DNA of 7,707 bases from CAZSXS01 sp964611385 (GCA_964611385.1 CAZSXS010000120.1:1-7707), one strand, 5' to 3'. Numbered from the stretch's first letter, positions 1 to 6,264 are shown. A program made the numbers and translations. Notes: generated by a model not told the origin, from the sequence alone.

Positions 1-756
1 CGGGTAAGGGCTTTGCATCCAGAGAAGGTGTACAAGAATGTTTTGTTCGGGAACTCTGGTCTACTGTATGCTTTTGATGAAACCCTGAGCAATACGGATT
101 ATATCAACATGGGCATCGTTTATGGGAAGATGACAGATCTGCGGGCGATTTTACAAGAGTCCCATGCCCGAATCAGTGATAACCTAGTGCTTGTATTGAA
201 TTACTTTGTTTTTATGGACAGCCTGCCAAGCAATCCCACCTACAGTTGGCATAAAAAAATTTATTTACCGTATCCTTTTTTTCAGAGGGACAGGCTTCGG
301 GTCTTTTTTGAGGAAAGCTTTAACAATGTCTTGGACGGAAGGCCTGCGTTTACTCCCAAGAGCATGGAAAAGGAGTATTTTCATACTACCTTAAGCTCAG
401 AGGAACTGGAGGAAAAGGCGGGTATACACAAAAGAGACTATTGGGGACTGTCGATAGACCATTTTGACAAAAACATGCAAGCTTTAGCCGATGTGATGTC
501 CTTCTGCCAAAAAAATAACATTCGCCTTCGAGCCGTCTGGCTCCCCTGGAATTACTATACGGACGTACCAGAAATCGCCCAACAGGTTCAGGACAAGGCA
601 AATCAAATCCTTGTTAAGGATGGTATCGAAATACTAAACCTATTGGACAGCCAGGAAAAATATCCGCCATCAGCTTTTTATGACTTAGGGCACTTTAAAT
701 ATGAAGAAGGAACTACAGCTTTTACAAAGGAGTTGGATGCATGGCTGAACCGATAA
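1..756 (+). CDS. SGNH-fold DltD-like envelope acyltransferase, 5' end outside the window
   Basis: The reading frame is open to the left edge, so the start and a probable N-terminal membrane anchor lie upstream; 251 residues are visible. It looks like an SGNH/GDSL-type protein of the DltD/AlgX kind. Near the beginning is a hydrophobic strand ending in F-G-N-S (Ser at visible residue 19, bases 55-57), which fits the nucleophile block. Near the C-terminus is Y-D-L-G-H-F (Asp228, His231), which fits the DxxH pair of the same triad. The middle segment VWLPWNYYTD occupies the place of the strand-loop seen as IPPVN in DltD. In Dlt systems this protein sits outside the membrane and transfers the amino acid to the acceptor polymer. 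The protein is shorter than classical DltD (about 400 residues), so it is a divergent relative; acceptor and acyl group are unknown. Its stop overlaps the next gene by 16 bases. A TTG at 13 could be read as a start but lies just before the nucleophile block, so it is unlikely. Confidence 0.75.
   Translation, partial: RVRALHPEKVYKNVLFGNSGLLYAFDETLSNTDYINMGIVYGKMTDLRAILQESHARISDNLVLVLNYFVFMDSLPSNPTYSWHKKIYLPYPFFQRDRLRVFFEESFNNVLDGRPAFTPKSMEKEYFHTTLSSEELEEKAGIHKRDYWGLSIDHFDKNMQALADVMSFCQKNNIRLRAVWLPWNYYTDVPEIAQQVQDKANQILVKDGIEILNLLDSQEKYPPSAFYDLGHFKYEEGTTAFTKELDAWLNR
726..732 (+). promoter_or_regulatory. Strong ribosome binding site for the DltX-like microprotein
   Basis: AAAGGAG lies inside the end of the DltD-like gene, 8 bases before the ATG at 741. 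A good Shine-Dalgarno at ideal spacing inside another coding region supports translation of the small gene. Confidence 0.7.
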
Positions 757-851
757 AAAAAACACTTACATTACTGGCTTATCTCCTGATGCTTCTTTTG
801 ATTTTTGCCTTTTTCCAAGGAAAAGGGAACTTTATTTACGAAGGGTTTTAA
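741..851 (+). CDS. DltX-like membrane microprotein (36 residues)
   Basis: This small gene is easy to miss because of its length and its overlap with the DltD-like gene. The product has a short charged N-terminus with Lys6-Lys7, one hydrophobic segment (about residues 9-25) and the C-terminus NFIYEGF. The positive residues before the helix predict N-inside, C-outside. DltX proteins have the same design: about 50 residues, one helix, and a conserved C-terminal FIYN-type motif. The tyrosine of that motif is thought to carry the D-alanyl group from the MBOAT protein DltB to DltD; the equivalent here is Tyr33. Its place directly behind a DltD-like gene and upstream of carrier and MBOAT genes supports the assignment. 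Differences are the shorter length and the location (DltX is normally encoded first, before dltA). ATG 741 has an excellent ribosome binding site. A random hydrophobic reading frame is the alternative, but the terminal motif makes that unlikely. Confidence 0.85.
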   Translation: MAEPIKKTLTLLAYLLMLLLIFAFFQGKGNFIYEGF

Positions 852-856
852 CCTAG

Positions 857-902
857 TGTGCAAGAAGTCCCCCGCCTCTTAGGGGGAGGGATGAATTGCA
901 CA
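857..902 (+). repeat. Nested inverted repeat in the microprotein-carrier gap
   Basis: An outer perfect 7-base pair (TGTGCAA at 857-863, TTGCACA at 896-902) encloses an inner 6-base pair (TCCCCC at 868-873, GGGGGA at 882-887) with an 8-base loop. There is no T-run directly after it, so it is not a standard terminator. The C-run/G-run hairpin is reminiscent of the end hairpins of IS200/IS605-type elements, but no transposase or TnpB is nearby. It could be an element remnant or an RNA processing signal within the operon. Confidence 0.5.
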
Positions 903-937
903 TTGGGCTTTAATTATAAGAATACGGAGGAATTTTT

Positions 938-1189
938 ATGGACAGTAAACAAATTGCTGATGAATTGAAGGATTACTTAGTAAAAACCTTTGCCATTGAA
1001 GAAGACGAGGATTTTTCTTATGACGTGAACTTGTTTGACTATGGCTATGTAGATTCTCTTGACGCGGTTAAAATCGTCGCATTTCTTGAAGAACACTGGA
1101 ATATTGAGATTACACAAAAGGATATCGTACTCTATCCAATGAACAGTATTCACGAAATAGCCGAGGTTGTCGCAGGAAAGATCAACTGA
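938..1189 (+). CDS. Acyl carrier protein, DltC-like
   Basis: This is an acidic 83-residue four-helix carrier protein. The phosphopantetheine site is in the segment GYVDSLDAVKI, with Ser40 in the D-S-L motif at the start of helix 2. The length matches DltC (about 78-80 residues) and other stand-alone carriers. It would be converted to the holo form by a phosphopantetheinyl transferase encoded elsewhere. It would then be charged with an amino acid by the adenylation enzymes downstream and would deliver the thioester to the cytoplasmic face of the MBOAT protein. GGAGG at 926-930 sits 7 bases before the ATG. It is the only carrier gene in the window although two ligases are present, so both probably share it. 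Fatty-acid AcpP is a less likely identity, given the neighbours. The 180 bases after its stop hold a very long hairpin that may set its expression apart from the membrane gene. Confidence 0.88.
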   Translation: MDSKQIADELKDYLVKTFAIEEDEDFSYDVNLFDYGYVDSLDAVKIVAFLEEHWNIEITQKDIVLYPMNSIHEIAEVVAGKIN

Positions 1190-1268
1190 CTATAAATAAT
1201 ATTTGGATTTCTCAAAATTTCCATGGGATTTATACCAACCCTCATGTCCGACTTTTTTGAAAGGTGGA

Positions 1269-1289
1269 GGGAGGGGGTGTGGGTGAGGG
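1269..1289 (+). other. G-quadruplex motif on the + strand
   Basis: Four G-runs (1269-1271, 1273-1277, 1281-1283, 1287-1289) are separated by loops of 1, 3 and 3 bases. This fits the canonical pattern of four runs of at least three G with loops of 1-7. The last two runs lie in the left arm of the long hairpin, so the two structures cannot form together in the same RNA. Confidence 0.55.
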
Positions 1290-1343
1290 AGGCTGAAAAC
1301 TTTTTTCGCCGTTTGAAAAAGGTTTTCAGCCTCCCTCACCCAC
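1279..1343 (+). repeat. 29-bp hairpin between carrier and MBOAT genes
   Basis: Arms 1279-1307 and 1315-1343 are complementary over 29 pairs, of which the outer 22 are perfect and one inner pair is G-U. The loop is the 7 bases 1308-1314. This is much longer than a normal intrinsic terminator stem. Only TTTT follows, after GG, so termination is doubtful. It may be a MITE-like or REP-like element inserted in the operon, or an RNase III-type processing and 3'-end stabilising structure that leaves more carrier mRNA than membrane-protein mRNA. Just upstream, 1250-1264 resembles the loop region of the hairpin (a T-run, then GAAA, then GG), which hints at internal repetition. Confidence 0.7.
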
Positions 1344-1370
1344 GGTTTTAAAAGTAAAGGACGGGTTTTT

Positions 1371-2507
1371 GTGTGGTATTTGCGGGTTAGTACACTGGTT
1401 TTGATTACCTTTGCGGCTGTCATCATGTTCTTTGCGGTGCTGCTGTTTAAAAATAATAAGCATAAAGTGCAGTTGAATGGCCTTTTGTTGCTGGCCTTGA
1501 GTTCCTTCGTTGTTTTTTATGCCGGTAAGCGATTGCTTCTCTTTTATTGCTTGTATGTGCTGCTGACCTATCTGGCGGCAAACGGACTGCGTGCCATAAA
1601 ACGCTTTCGACCCTTCTTTTTTGGACTGTCCGTGCTGCTTTGCCTCTTACCCTTTTTTGCTTCCCGCTTTATTGACTTTAACATAAGCTTCGGCTTTGTC
1701 GCCATTGGGTTTATTTTCAATATGCTAAAGGCCGTAGATGCCGTGTTTTATGTGTACTATACCGACCAAAAAATCAGCCTTTTGACCTATGCAAATTTTA
1801 TCTTCTTTATCCCTACCTTTACTGCTGGGCCCATTTTCAGATTCCGGGATTTTCAAAAGACCTTCTCCAACCCAAAGCCTGTTACCGGAAAGGATCTGGA
1901 GCTGTCCGTCAAACGAATCATCCGTGGCTTGTTTAAGAAAATCGTGATCTTAAACCTGGTAAGCCAAACCTTTCAGCACCTTTTGGGCCTGGAAAGCTCG
2001 TTTTTCGTTAGCTTTTTAACGGTGATTTTTAGTTATTTTATGCTGTACTTTGACCTCTCTGGTTATAGTGACATTGCTATTGCCTATGGACGGATTTGTG
2101 GGCTACAGGTGCCAGAAAACTTTAAAAATCCCTTTAAGGCACCTTCCTTTACTCTTTTCTGGCGTAACTGGCATGTGAGCCTAAGTGATTTTATCCGGGA
2201 ACACCTTTACGTTCTCTTTGCCAAGAAGAAACTGAACAAAGCACAGAATGCTGGCCTGGCTTTTGTAACGATGGTTTGCATGAGCCTTTGGCATGGGTTT
2301 AATCTGCCTTATCTGTTTGCTGGAATGTATAATGGTGCCCTTTTGACCCTGGAAAACCTGTTTTCCCTTACTGGCAGCAGTAAGAAAAAATCTGTTTTTT
2401 ACTTGCGCTGCTTCTTGGTTAATTTCCTCTTTGGGTTAAACACCTTGGTCTTCACCACTGGTACTGAAAATCTGTTCAAGGTTTTGAAAGGGTTTTTCAA
2501 GATATAA
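1371..2507 (+). CDS. DltB-like MBOAT membrane acyltransferase
   Basis: A 378-residue polytopic membrane protein with many hydrophobic helices. The MBOAT family hallmarks are visible: PTFTAGPIFRF (148-158), a YFDLSGYSDIAIAYG segment (226-240), FWRNWHVSLSDF with His268 (263-274), and MSLWHGF with the presumed catalytic His308 (304-310). The same two-histidine layout occurs in DltB, AlgI and PatA. In Dlt systems this protein takes the amino acid from the carrier protein on the cytoplasmic side and passes it through its pore to the tyrosine of the microprotein outside. DltB is typically around 400 residues, so the length is near normal. The GTG start at 1371 is chosen because AAAGGA (1356-1361) lies 9 bases before it and the first helix begins at once; an ATG at 1425 would remove that helix. 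The adenylation and carrier neighbours make an amino acid, not acetate, the likely acyl group. Confidence 0.88.
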   Translation: MWYLRVSTLVLITFAAVIMFFAVLLFKNNKHKVQLNGLLLLALSSFVVFYAGKRLLLFYCLYVLLTYLAANGLRAIKRFRPFFFGLSVLLCLLPFFASRFIDFNISFGFVAIGFIFNMLKAVDAVFYVYYTDQKISLLTYANFIFFIPTFTAGPIFRFRDFQKTFSNPKPVTGKDLELSVKRIIRGLFKKIVILNLVSQTFQHLLGLESSFFVSFLTVIFSYFMLYFDLSGYSDIAIAYGRICGLQVPENFKNPFKAPSFTLFWRNWHVSLSDFIREHLYVLFAKKKLNKAQNAGLAFVTMVCMSLWHGFNLPYLFAGMYNGALLTLENLFSLTGSSKKKSVFYLRCFLVNFLFGLNTLVFTTGTENLFKVLKGFFKI

Positions 2508-2520
2508 AGCGTATGAAAAG

Positions 2521-2570
2521 CCCAGTAAAACAATGCTTACAGGCATTTATTTCCTGGGAAATATTTTTTT
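2521..2570 (+). promoter_or_regulatory. Possible attenuator-like stem before the first ligase
   Basis: CCCAG (2521-2525) can pair with CTGGG (2554-2558), enclosing a smaller AATGC/GCATT stem (2532-2536 with 2543-2547). A seven-T run (2564-2570) follows closely, and the ribosome binding site of the next gene comes right after. The stem is short, so partial termination or translational control is only a suggestion. Confidence 0.3.
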
Positions 2571-2583
2571 ATAGGAGACCGTT

Positions 2584-4110
2584 ATGAACTCTGCCATCTT
2601 ATTTTTGGAAAGAAGCGCACAAAGATACCCACAAAAAATAGCCATCGAATTCAATGATGAACAGATTCGTTATTCTGAATTGAGAGCGAAGGCTATTTCT
2701 GTGGGTTATTCTTTGTCCCAACACACGAAGCGGCAGCCTATCCTTGTTTTCCTGCCCAAGAGTATCGAGAGTATTCTTTCCTTCCTTGGAACGCTGTACA
2801 GCGGTAATTTTTATGTTCCGGTTGATTTTTCAATGCCCATGGCAAGGCTGCGTAAAATTATTGAAAACCTTCAACCGGCAGGAATCATCACCAACGAGGA
2901 AGGCAAGAGCCTATTGGATGTGGGATCGGAACTTCGAATCTTTTTGATTGAAGACTTATTAACAGCTGAGGTACAGCCACATGTTGCGGAGAAAGAAGCG
3001 CTTACAATCGTTGCAAAGACCCTTGACACCGATCCAATTTATATCATGTATACCTCTGGTTCAACAGGAACGCCAAAGGGGGTCACAATTCCCCACAAAG
3101 GCGTAATAGACTACGCAAACTGGGTAGTGCAGACCTTTGAAATCACAGAGGACAGCATCCTTGGCAATCAGGCCGCTTTCTTTTTTGATAATTCTGTTTT
3201 GGACATTTACGGCTGTTTGGCTTCCGGTGCAACCTTGGTGATTATTCCCGAGGCTTTATTTTTATATCCAGACCGATTGCTTCCTTATATTAATGAGAAA
3301 AAAATCGACACCATCTTTTGGGTGCCTACGGTTTTAATCGCTGTGGCCAACTCCGGCATACTGGAAAATTGCAAGCTGAATGATTTGAAGAAGGTTCTCT
3401 TCTGTGGCGAAGTTATGCCCAACACGCAGCTGAATATTTGGCGTAAAAATTACCCCTCTCTTTTCTACGCCAACCTCTATGGGCCTACGGAAATCACAGA
3501 TGTGTGTACTTACTTTGTGGTGAAGGGCGACTTTGCAAACACCGACTCTCTGCCCATTGGTATACCCTGTGAAAATATGGATATCCTCCTTTTAAAGGAA
3601 GACGGCAGCCCAGCAAAGACTGGCGAAACGGGAGAGATTTGCGTCCTTGGCACAGGCCTTGCCCTAGGCTACTGGAATGCACCTCAGCTTACGGAAAAAG
3701 CTTTTATTCAAAACCCCAACAACAAAAGCTATTTGGAAAGAATCTATAAGACTGGTGATCTGGGATATTGGCGGGAAGACGGGCTGCTGATGTATATAGG
3801 TCGGATGGATACTCAGATCAAATTAAAGGGAAAGCGTATAGAACTGGGCGAAATCGAAACAGCTGCCAAAAGCCTTCCCAACATCAACAATGCCTGTGTG
3901 TTGTTTCAGCAAGAGGAGGGTATCGTTCTTTTTGTTGAGTCAGCCGCAGCCTTGAAGCTCAGGCAGATCAACCTGCTACTCAAAGAGCTCATTCCCTCTT
4001 ACATGCTCCCCTCAAAGCTGCATGTGATGGAAAGGCTGCCACTGACACCAAACGGGAAGATCGACCGGGTACGCTTGAAAGGCATACTGAACGAGGAGAG
4101 GTGTCTATGA
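2584..4110 (+). CDS. DltA-type amino acid adenylation enzyme 1 (carrier protein ligase)
   Basis: A 508-residue stand-alone adenylate-forming enzyme, the normal size for DltA. It would use ATP to make an aminoacyl adenylate and then load the carrier protein. Visible motifs are the phosphate loop MYTSGSTGTPKG (155-166), FDNSVLD with the amine-binding Asp202, FCGE (273-276), NLYGPTE (297-303), KTGDLGYW (389-396), GRMDTQIKLKGKRIE (406-420) and the catalytic Lys492 in TPNGKIDR. There are no condensation, carrier or thioesterase domains, so it is not a peptide synthetase module. The pocket read against the NRPS code is D-N-L-V-L-C-L-D-V-K. Cys274 matches the cysteine (Cys269 of Bacillus cereus DltA) implicated in preferring D- over L-alanine, but Asp306 replaces the Val found in DltA. 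The substrate is thus uncertain: D-alanine or a polar or basic amino acid. AGGAG at 2573-2577 precedes the ATG by 6 bases. The stop overlaps the next gene as ATGA. Confidence 0.88.
   Translation: MNSAILFLERSAQRYPQKIAIEFNDEQIRYSELRAKAISVGYSLSQHTKRQPILVFLPKSIESILSFLGTLYSGNFYVPVDFSMPMARLRKIIENLQPAGIITNEEGKSLLDVGSELRIFLIEDLLTAEVQPHVAEKEALTIVAKTLDTDPIYIMYTSGSTGTPKGVTIPHKGVIDYANWVVQTFEITEDSILGNQAAFFFDNSVLDIYGCLASGATLVIIPEALFLYPDRLLPYINEKKIDTIFWVPTVLIAVANSGILENCKLNDLKKVLFCGEVMPNTQLNIWRKNYPSLFYANLYGPTEITDVCTYFVVKGDFANTDSLPIGIPCENMDILLLKEDGSPAKTGETGEICVLGTGLALGYWNAPQLTEKAFIQNPNNKSYLERIYKTGDLGYWREDGLLMYIGRMDTQIKLKGKRIELGEIETAAKSLPNINNACVLFQQEEGIVLFVESAAALKLRQINLLLKELIPSYMLPSKLHVMERLPLTPNGKIDRVRLKGILNEERCL
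4093..4101 (+). promoter_or_regulatory. Ribosome binding site that sets the start of the second ligase
   Basis: GAGGAGAGG ends 5 bases before the ATG at 4107. An in-frame GTG at 4101 falls inside this site and so is not the start. The resulting N-terminus, MNSAI, matches that of the first ligase, which confirms the choice. Confidence 0.75.
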
Positions 4111-5660
4111 ACTCAGCTATACAGTATTTAGAAAACACTGCAAAGAAGTATCCTAATAAGATCGCCATTGAAAATAACGATGAACAAATAAGCTTTTCAG
4201 CGTTAAGGGATCAAGCAAAGGCGATTGGAACCGACTTACTGAACCTTTTTAAAGGAAAGGTAGAAAAAAAGCCCATCATTGTCCTTCTGCCGAAGAACAT
4301 TGAGAGCATTGTCTCCTTTACGGGGATCCTTTACAGCGGCAATATCTATACGCCGCTGGATTATGCGATCCCAGTCCAGCGCCTGGAAAGAATACTGGAA
4401 AATTTACAACCCTTAGCCGTGATAACGGACAAGCAGCTTAGTCCGGCTTTATTGAACAGCATAGAAAATTGGCAAGGCAAAAGCCCTTGCGAAGTCTTGT
4501 TTTATGAGGACTTGCTTCGACCGGGCTCCGAGCTATTTATAGAGGAAGAGGCCATTCAAAAAGCTTTAGGCAAGGTTATTGACACGGATCCAATTTATAT
4601 CATGTATACCTCCGGTTCCACTGGAGTACCCAAGGGGGTTACCATTTCCCACAGAGGCGTTATGGATTACGCCGACTGGGTGAATACGATCTTTGGTGTG
4701 GATGCTGATACCATCATCGGGAGTCAGTCCGCTTTTTATTTTGACAACACAACCTTGGACATCTACTGCTGCCTGTCTACTGGAGCCACGCTGGTTTTGA
4801 TCCCAGAGACTTTGTTTATGTACCCGATGAAAATTCCGGACTACTTAAATGAAAAGAAGATTAACTTCATTTTCTGGGTGCCCACGGTGATGATCACTGT
4901 AGCCAATTCGGATATCCTGTCCGAACGTCCTTGTCAGTATTTAAAGAAGGTTCTCTTTGCGGGTGAGGTTATGCCGAATGCACAGTTGAACATCTGGCGA
5001 ACAACGCACCCGGATTTATTATATGCAAACCTTTACGGCCCCACTGAAATAACGGTGGACTGTACCTACTATATCGTTGACCGAGAATTTACAAACACTG
5101 AGCCCCTGCCGATCGGTATTCCTTGTAAAAATATGGACGCTTTGATTTTAAATGACAAGGACGAGCCCACGAAGCCGGAAGAGATCGGCGAGCTTTGCAT
5201 ACTGGGAAGCGGCCTGGGTCTTGGCTACTGGAATGATGAAGAGGCGACAAACAAAGCCTTTGTCCAAAATCCCCTCAATCCGCACTATCCGGAGCGGATG
5301 TACCGTACCGGCGACCTAGCTTATTGGGCCAAGGATGGTCTGATTATGTATGTAGGCCGGAAAGATTCGCAGATTAAGCTGAAAGGGAACCGCATTGAGC
5401 TAGGGGATATTGAGATTGCTGCCAGCAGCTTGGAGGGGGTTCAAAAAGCCTGTGTGTTGTTTGATGAAGAGGCGCAGGAAATCGTACTCTTTGCGGAAAC
5501 AAACCAGAGTTTGAAGCTGCGCCAGCTGAATCTCCAATTGAAGGAATTAGTTCCTAAATATATGCTGCCAGCAAAGCTTTATACCTATGACGCCCTCCCC
5601 TTAACGCCCAATGGTAAGATTGACCGGGTTAAGTTAAAAGCTGAATTTAGAAAGCATTAA
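4107..5660 (+). CDS. DltA-type amino acid adenylation enzyme 2 (paralogue with an altered pocket)
   Basis: A 517-residue paralogue of the preceding gene, clearly more than half identical in the core and with the same MNSAI start, so it arose by tandem duplication. The catalytic motifs are intact: MYTSGSTGVPKG (167-178), FDNTTLD with Asp213, NLYGPTE (308-314), RTGDLAYW (400-407) and Lys504 in TPNGKIDR. It should therefore be an active ligase and not a decayed copy. The pocket reads D-N-L-V-L-A-L-V-D-K. Compared with enzyme 1, the DltA-type cysteine is Ala285 (FAGE instead of FCGE), and the adjacent Asp-Val pair after GPTEIT is inverted to Val317-Asp318. These changes are confined to substrate-contacting positions, so a different amino acid or the other enantiomer is a reasonable inference. 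The four-base ATGA overlap implies translational coupling with enzyme 1 and roughly equal expression. It probably shares the one carrier protein upstream. Confidence 0.87.
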   Translation: MNSAIQYLENTAKKYPNKIAIENNDEQISFSALRDQAKAIGTDLLNLFKGKVEKKPIIVLLPKNIESIVSFTGILYSGNIYTPLDYAIPVQRLERILENLQPLAVITDKQLSPALLNSIENWQGKSPCEVLFYEDLLRPGSELFIEEEAIQKALGKVIDTDPIYIMYTSGSTGVPKGVTISHRGVMDYADWVNTIFGVDADTIIGSQSAFYFDNTTLDIYCCLSTGATLVLIPETLFMYPMKIPDYLNEKKINFIFWVPTVMITVANSDILSERPCQYLKKVLFAGEVMPNAQLNIWRTTHPDLLYANLYGPTEITVDCTYYIVDREFTNTEPLPIGIPCKNMDALILNDKDEPTKPEEIGELCILGSGLGLGYWNDEEATNKAFVQNPLNPHYPERMYRTGDLAYWAKDGLIMYVGRKDSQIKLKGNRIELGDIEIAASSLEGVQKACVLFDEEAQEIVLFAETNQSLKLRQLNLQLKELVPKYMLPAKLYTYDALPLTPNGKIDRVKLKAEFRKH

Positions 5661-5682
5661 GCGTCAAGAAAAGAGGTTTTCC

Positions 5683-6261
5683 ATGGACACAGCCAAAATT
5701 GAGTCTAAGAACGAGCCGGAAATCCGAGCCGCCAAACCTAGCGACCTAGAAGGCTTAATTCATTGTTATGTTAAAATGTATGAGGAATTGAAGGGCTTTG
5801 GCTTTCCTTTTGAATTAAACATGGAGCAGCTTAAGGATGTGCTTAAGACTTATATTGAGTCTAAATTGATGTGTACCTTAATTCTTTGGGATCAGGAGAT
5901 GCAGCAGGTAGAAGGCTTTATTACGGCGGGAATTTCAAAGCTTGATCGACAGTTTCAACGGAGCGTCAGGTTTCACGCAACTGACGAAGTTGCTCCAGAG
6001 AACAAACGCATCGTAGCGACTTCGCCATTGCTTGATCCCTTAATCGGTAACATCAAAGACCTTTATGTTTCGGAGCGTTTTCGAAAAATGAACCTGGCCA
6101 CCAGGTTATATGAACAAGCTGAAGCTTGGTTCACCAATAAAAATATCAGTTTGATCCAATTGAATGTTTTCCCTGGAAATTTGAAAGCGGAGGGATTTTG
6201 GGCGAAGCATGGATTTTTGCCCATGACCACCCAGCTTTATAAGAATCTCATACAAAAATGA
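5683..6261 (+). CDS. GNAT-family N-acetyltransferase
   Basis: A 192-residue protein of the GNAT fold. The N-terminal strand IRAAKPSDLEGL (14-25) is the usual first strand and helix. The core is IKDLYVSERFRKMNLATRLY (124-143), the strand plus acetyl-CoA pyrophosphate loop, then QLNVFPGNLKAEGFWAKHGF (159-178), the asparagine-rich strand and final Phe-Trp helix. The pyrophosphate loop is divergent: the usual R-x-x-G-x-G/A reads R-K-M-N-L-A, with Asn137 in place of Gly. The substrate cannot be read from sequence. It starts 22 bases after the second ligase with AAGAGG (5671-5676) 6 bases before the ATG, so it may belong to the operon. It might then acetylate the amino acid or a related metabolite, but it may equally be an unrelated neighbour. 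Confidence 0.8.
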   Translation: MDTAKIESKNEPEIRAAKPSDLEGLIHCYVKMYEELKGFGFPFELNMEQLKDVLKTYIESKLMCTLILWDQEMQQVEGFITAGISKLDRQFQRSVRFHATDEVAPENKRIVATSPLLDPLIGNIKDLYVSERFRKMNLATRLYEQAEAWFTNKNISLIQLNVFPGNLKAEGFWAKHGFLPMTTQLYKNLIQK

Positions 6262-6264
6262 AAC

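Noticed and set aside
13..15. TTG as the start of the first gene
   Set aside because: The frame stays open to base 1 and the nucleophile block follows within six codons, so the true start lies upstream of the window.
896..922. Possible sigma-A promoter before the carrier gene (TTGCAC and TATAAG)
   Set aside because: Spacing between the boxes is only about 13 bases, and transcription would begin at or inside the ribosome binding site.
1190..1426. Open frame on the - strand covering the carrier-MBOAT gap
   Set aside because: It is made mostly of the inverted repeat and G-rich sequence read backwards, with Pro/His/Leu-rich low-complexity translation and no family resemblance.
4101..4103. GTG start for the second ligase
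   Set aside because: It lies within the ribosome binding site; ATG 4107 has correct spacing and matches the N-terminus of the paralogue.
2584..5660. Non-ribosomal peptide synthetase modules
   Set aside because: The proteins are stand-alone adenylation enzymes of DltA length, without condensation, carrier or thioesterase domains, and neighbours are MBOAT and SGNH proteins.
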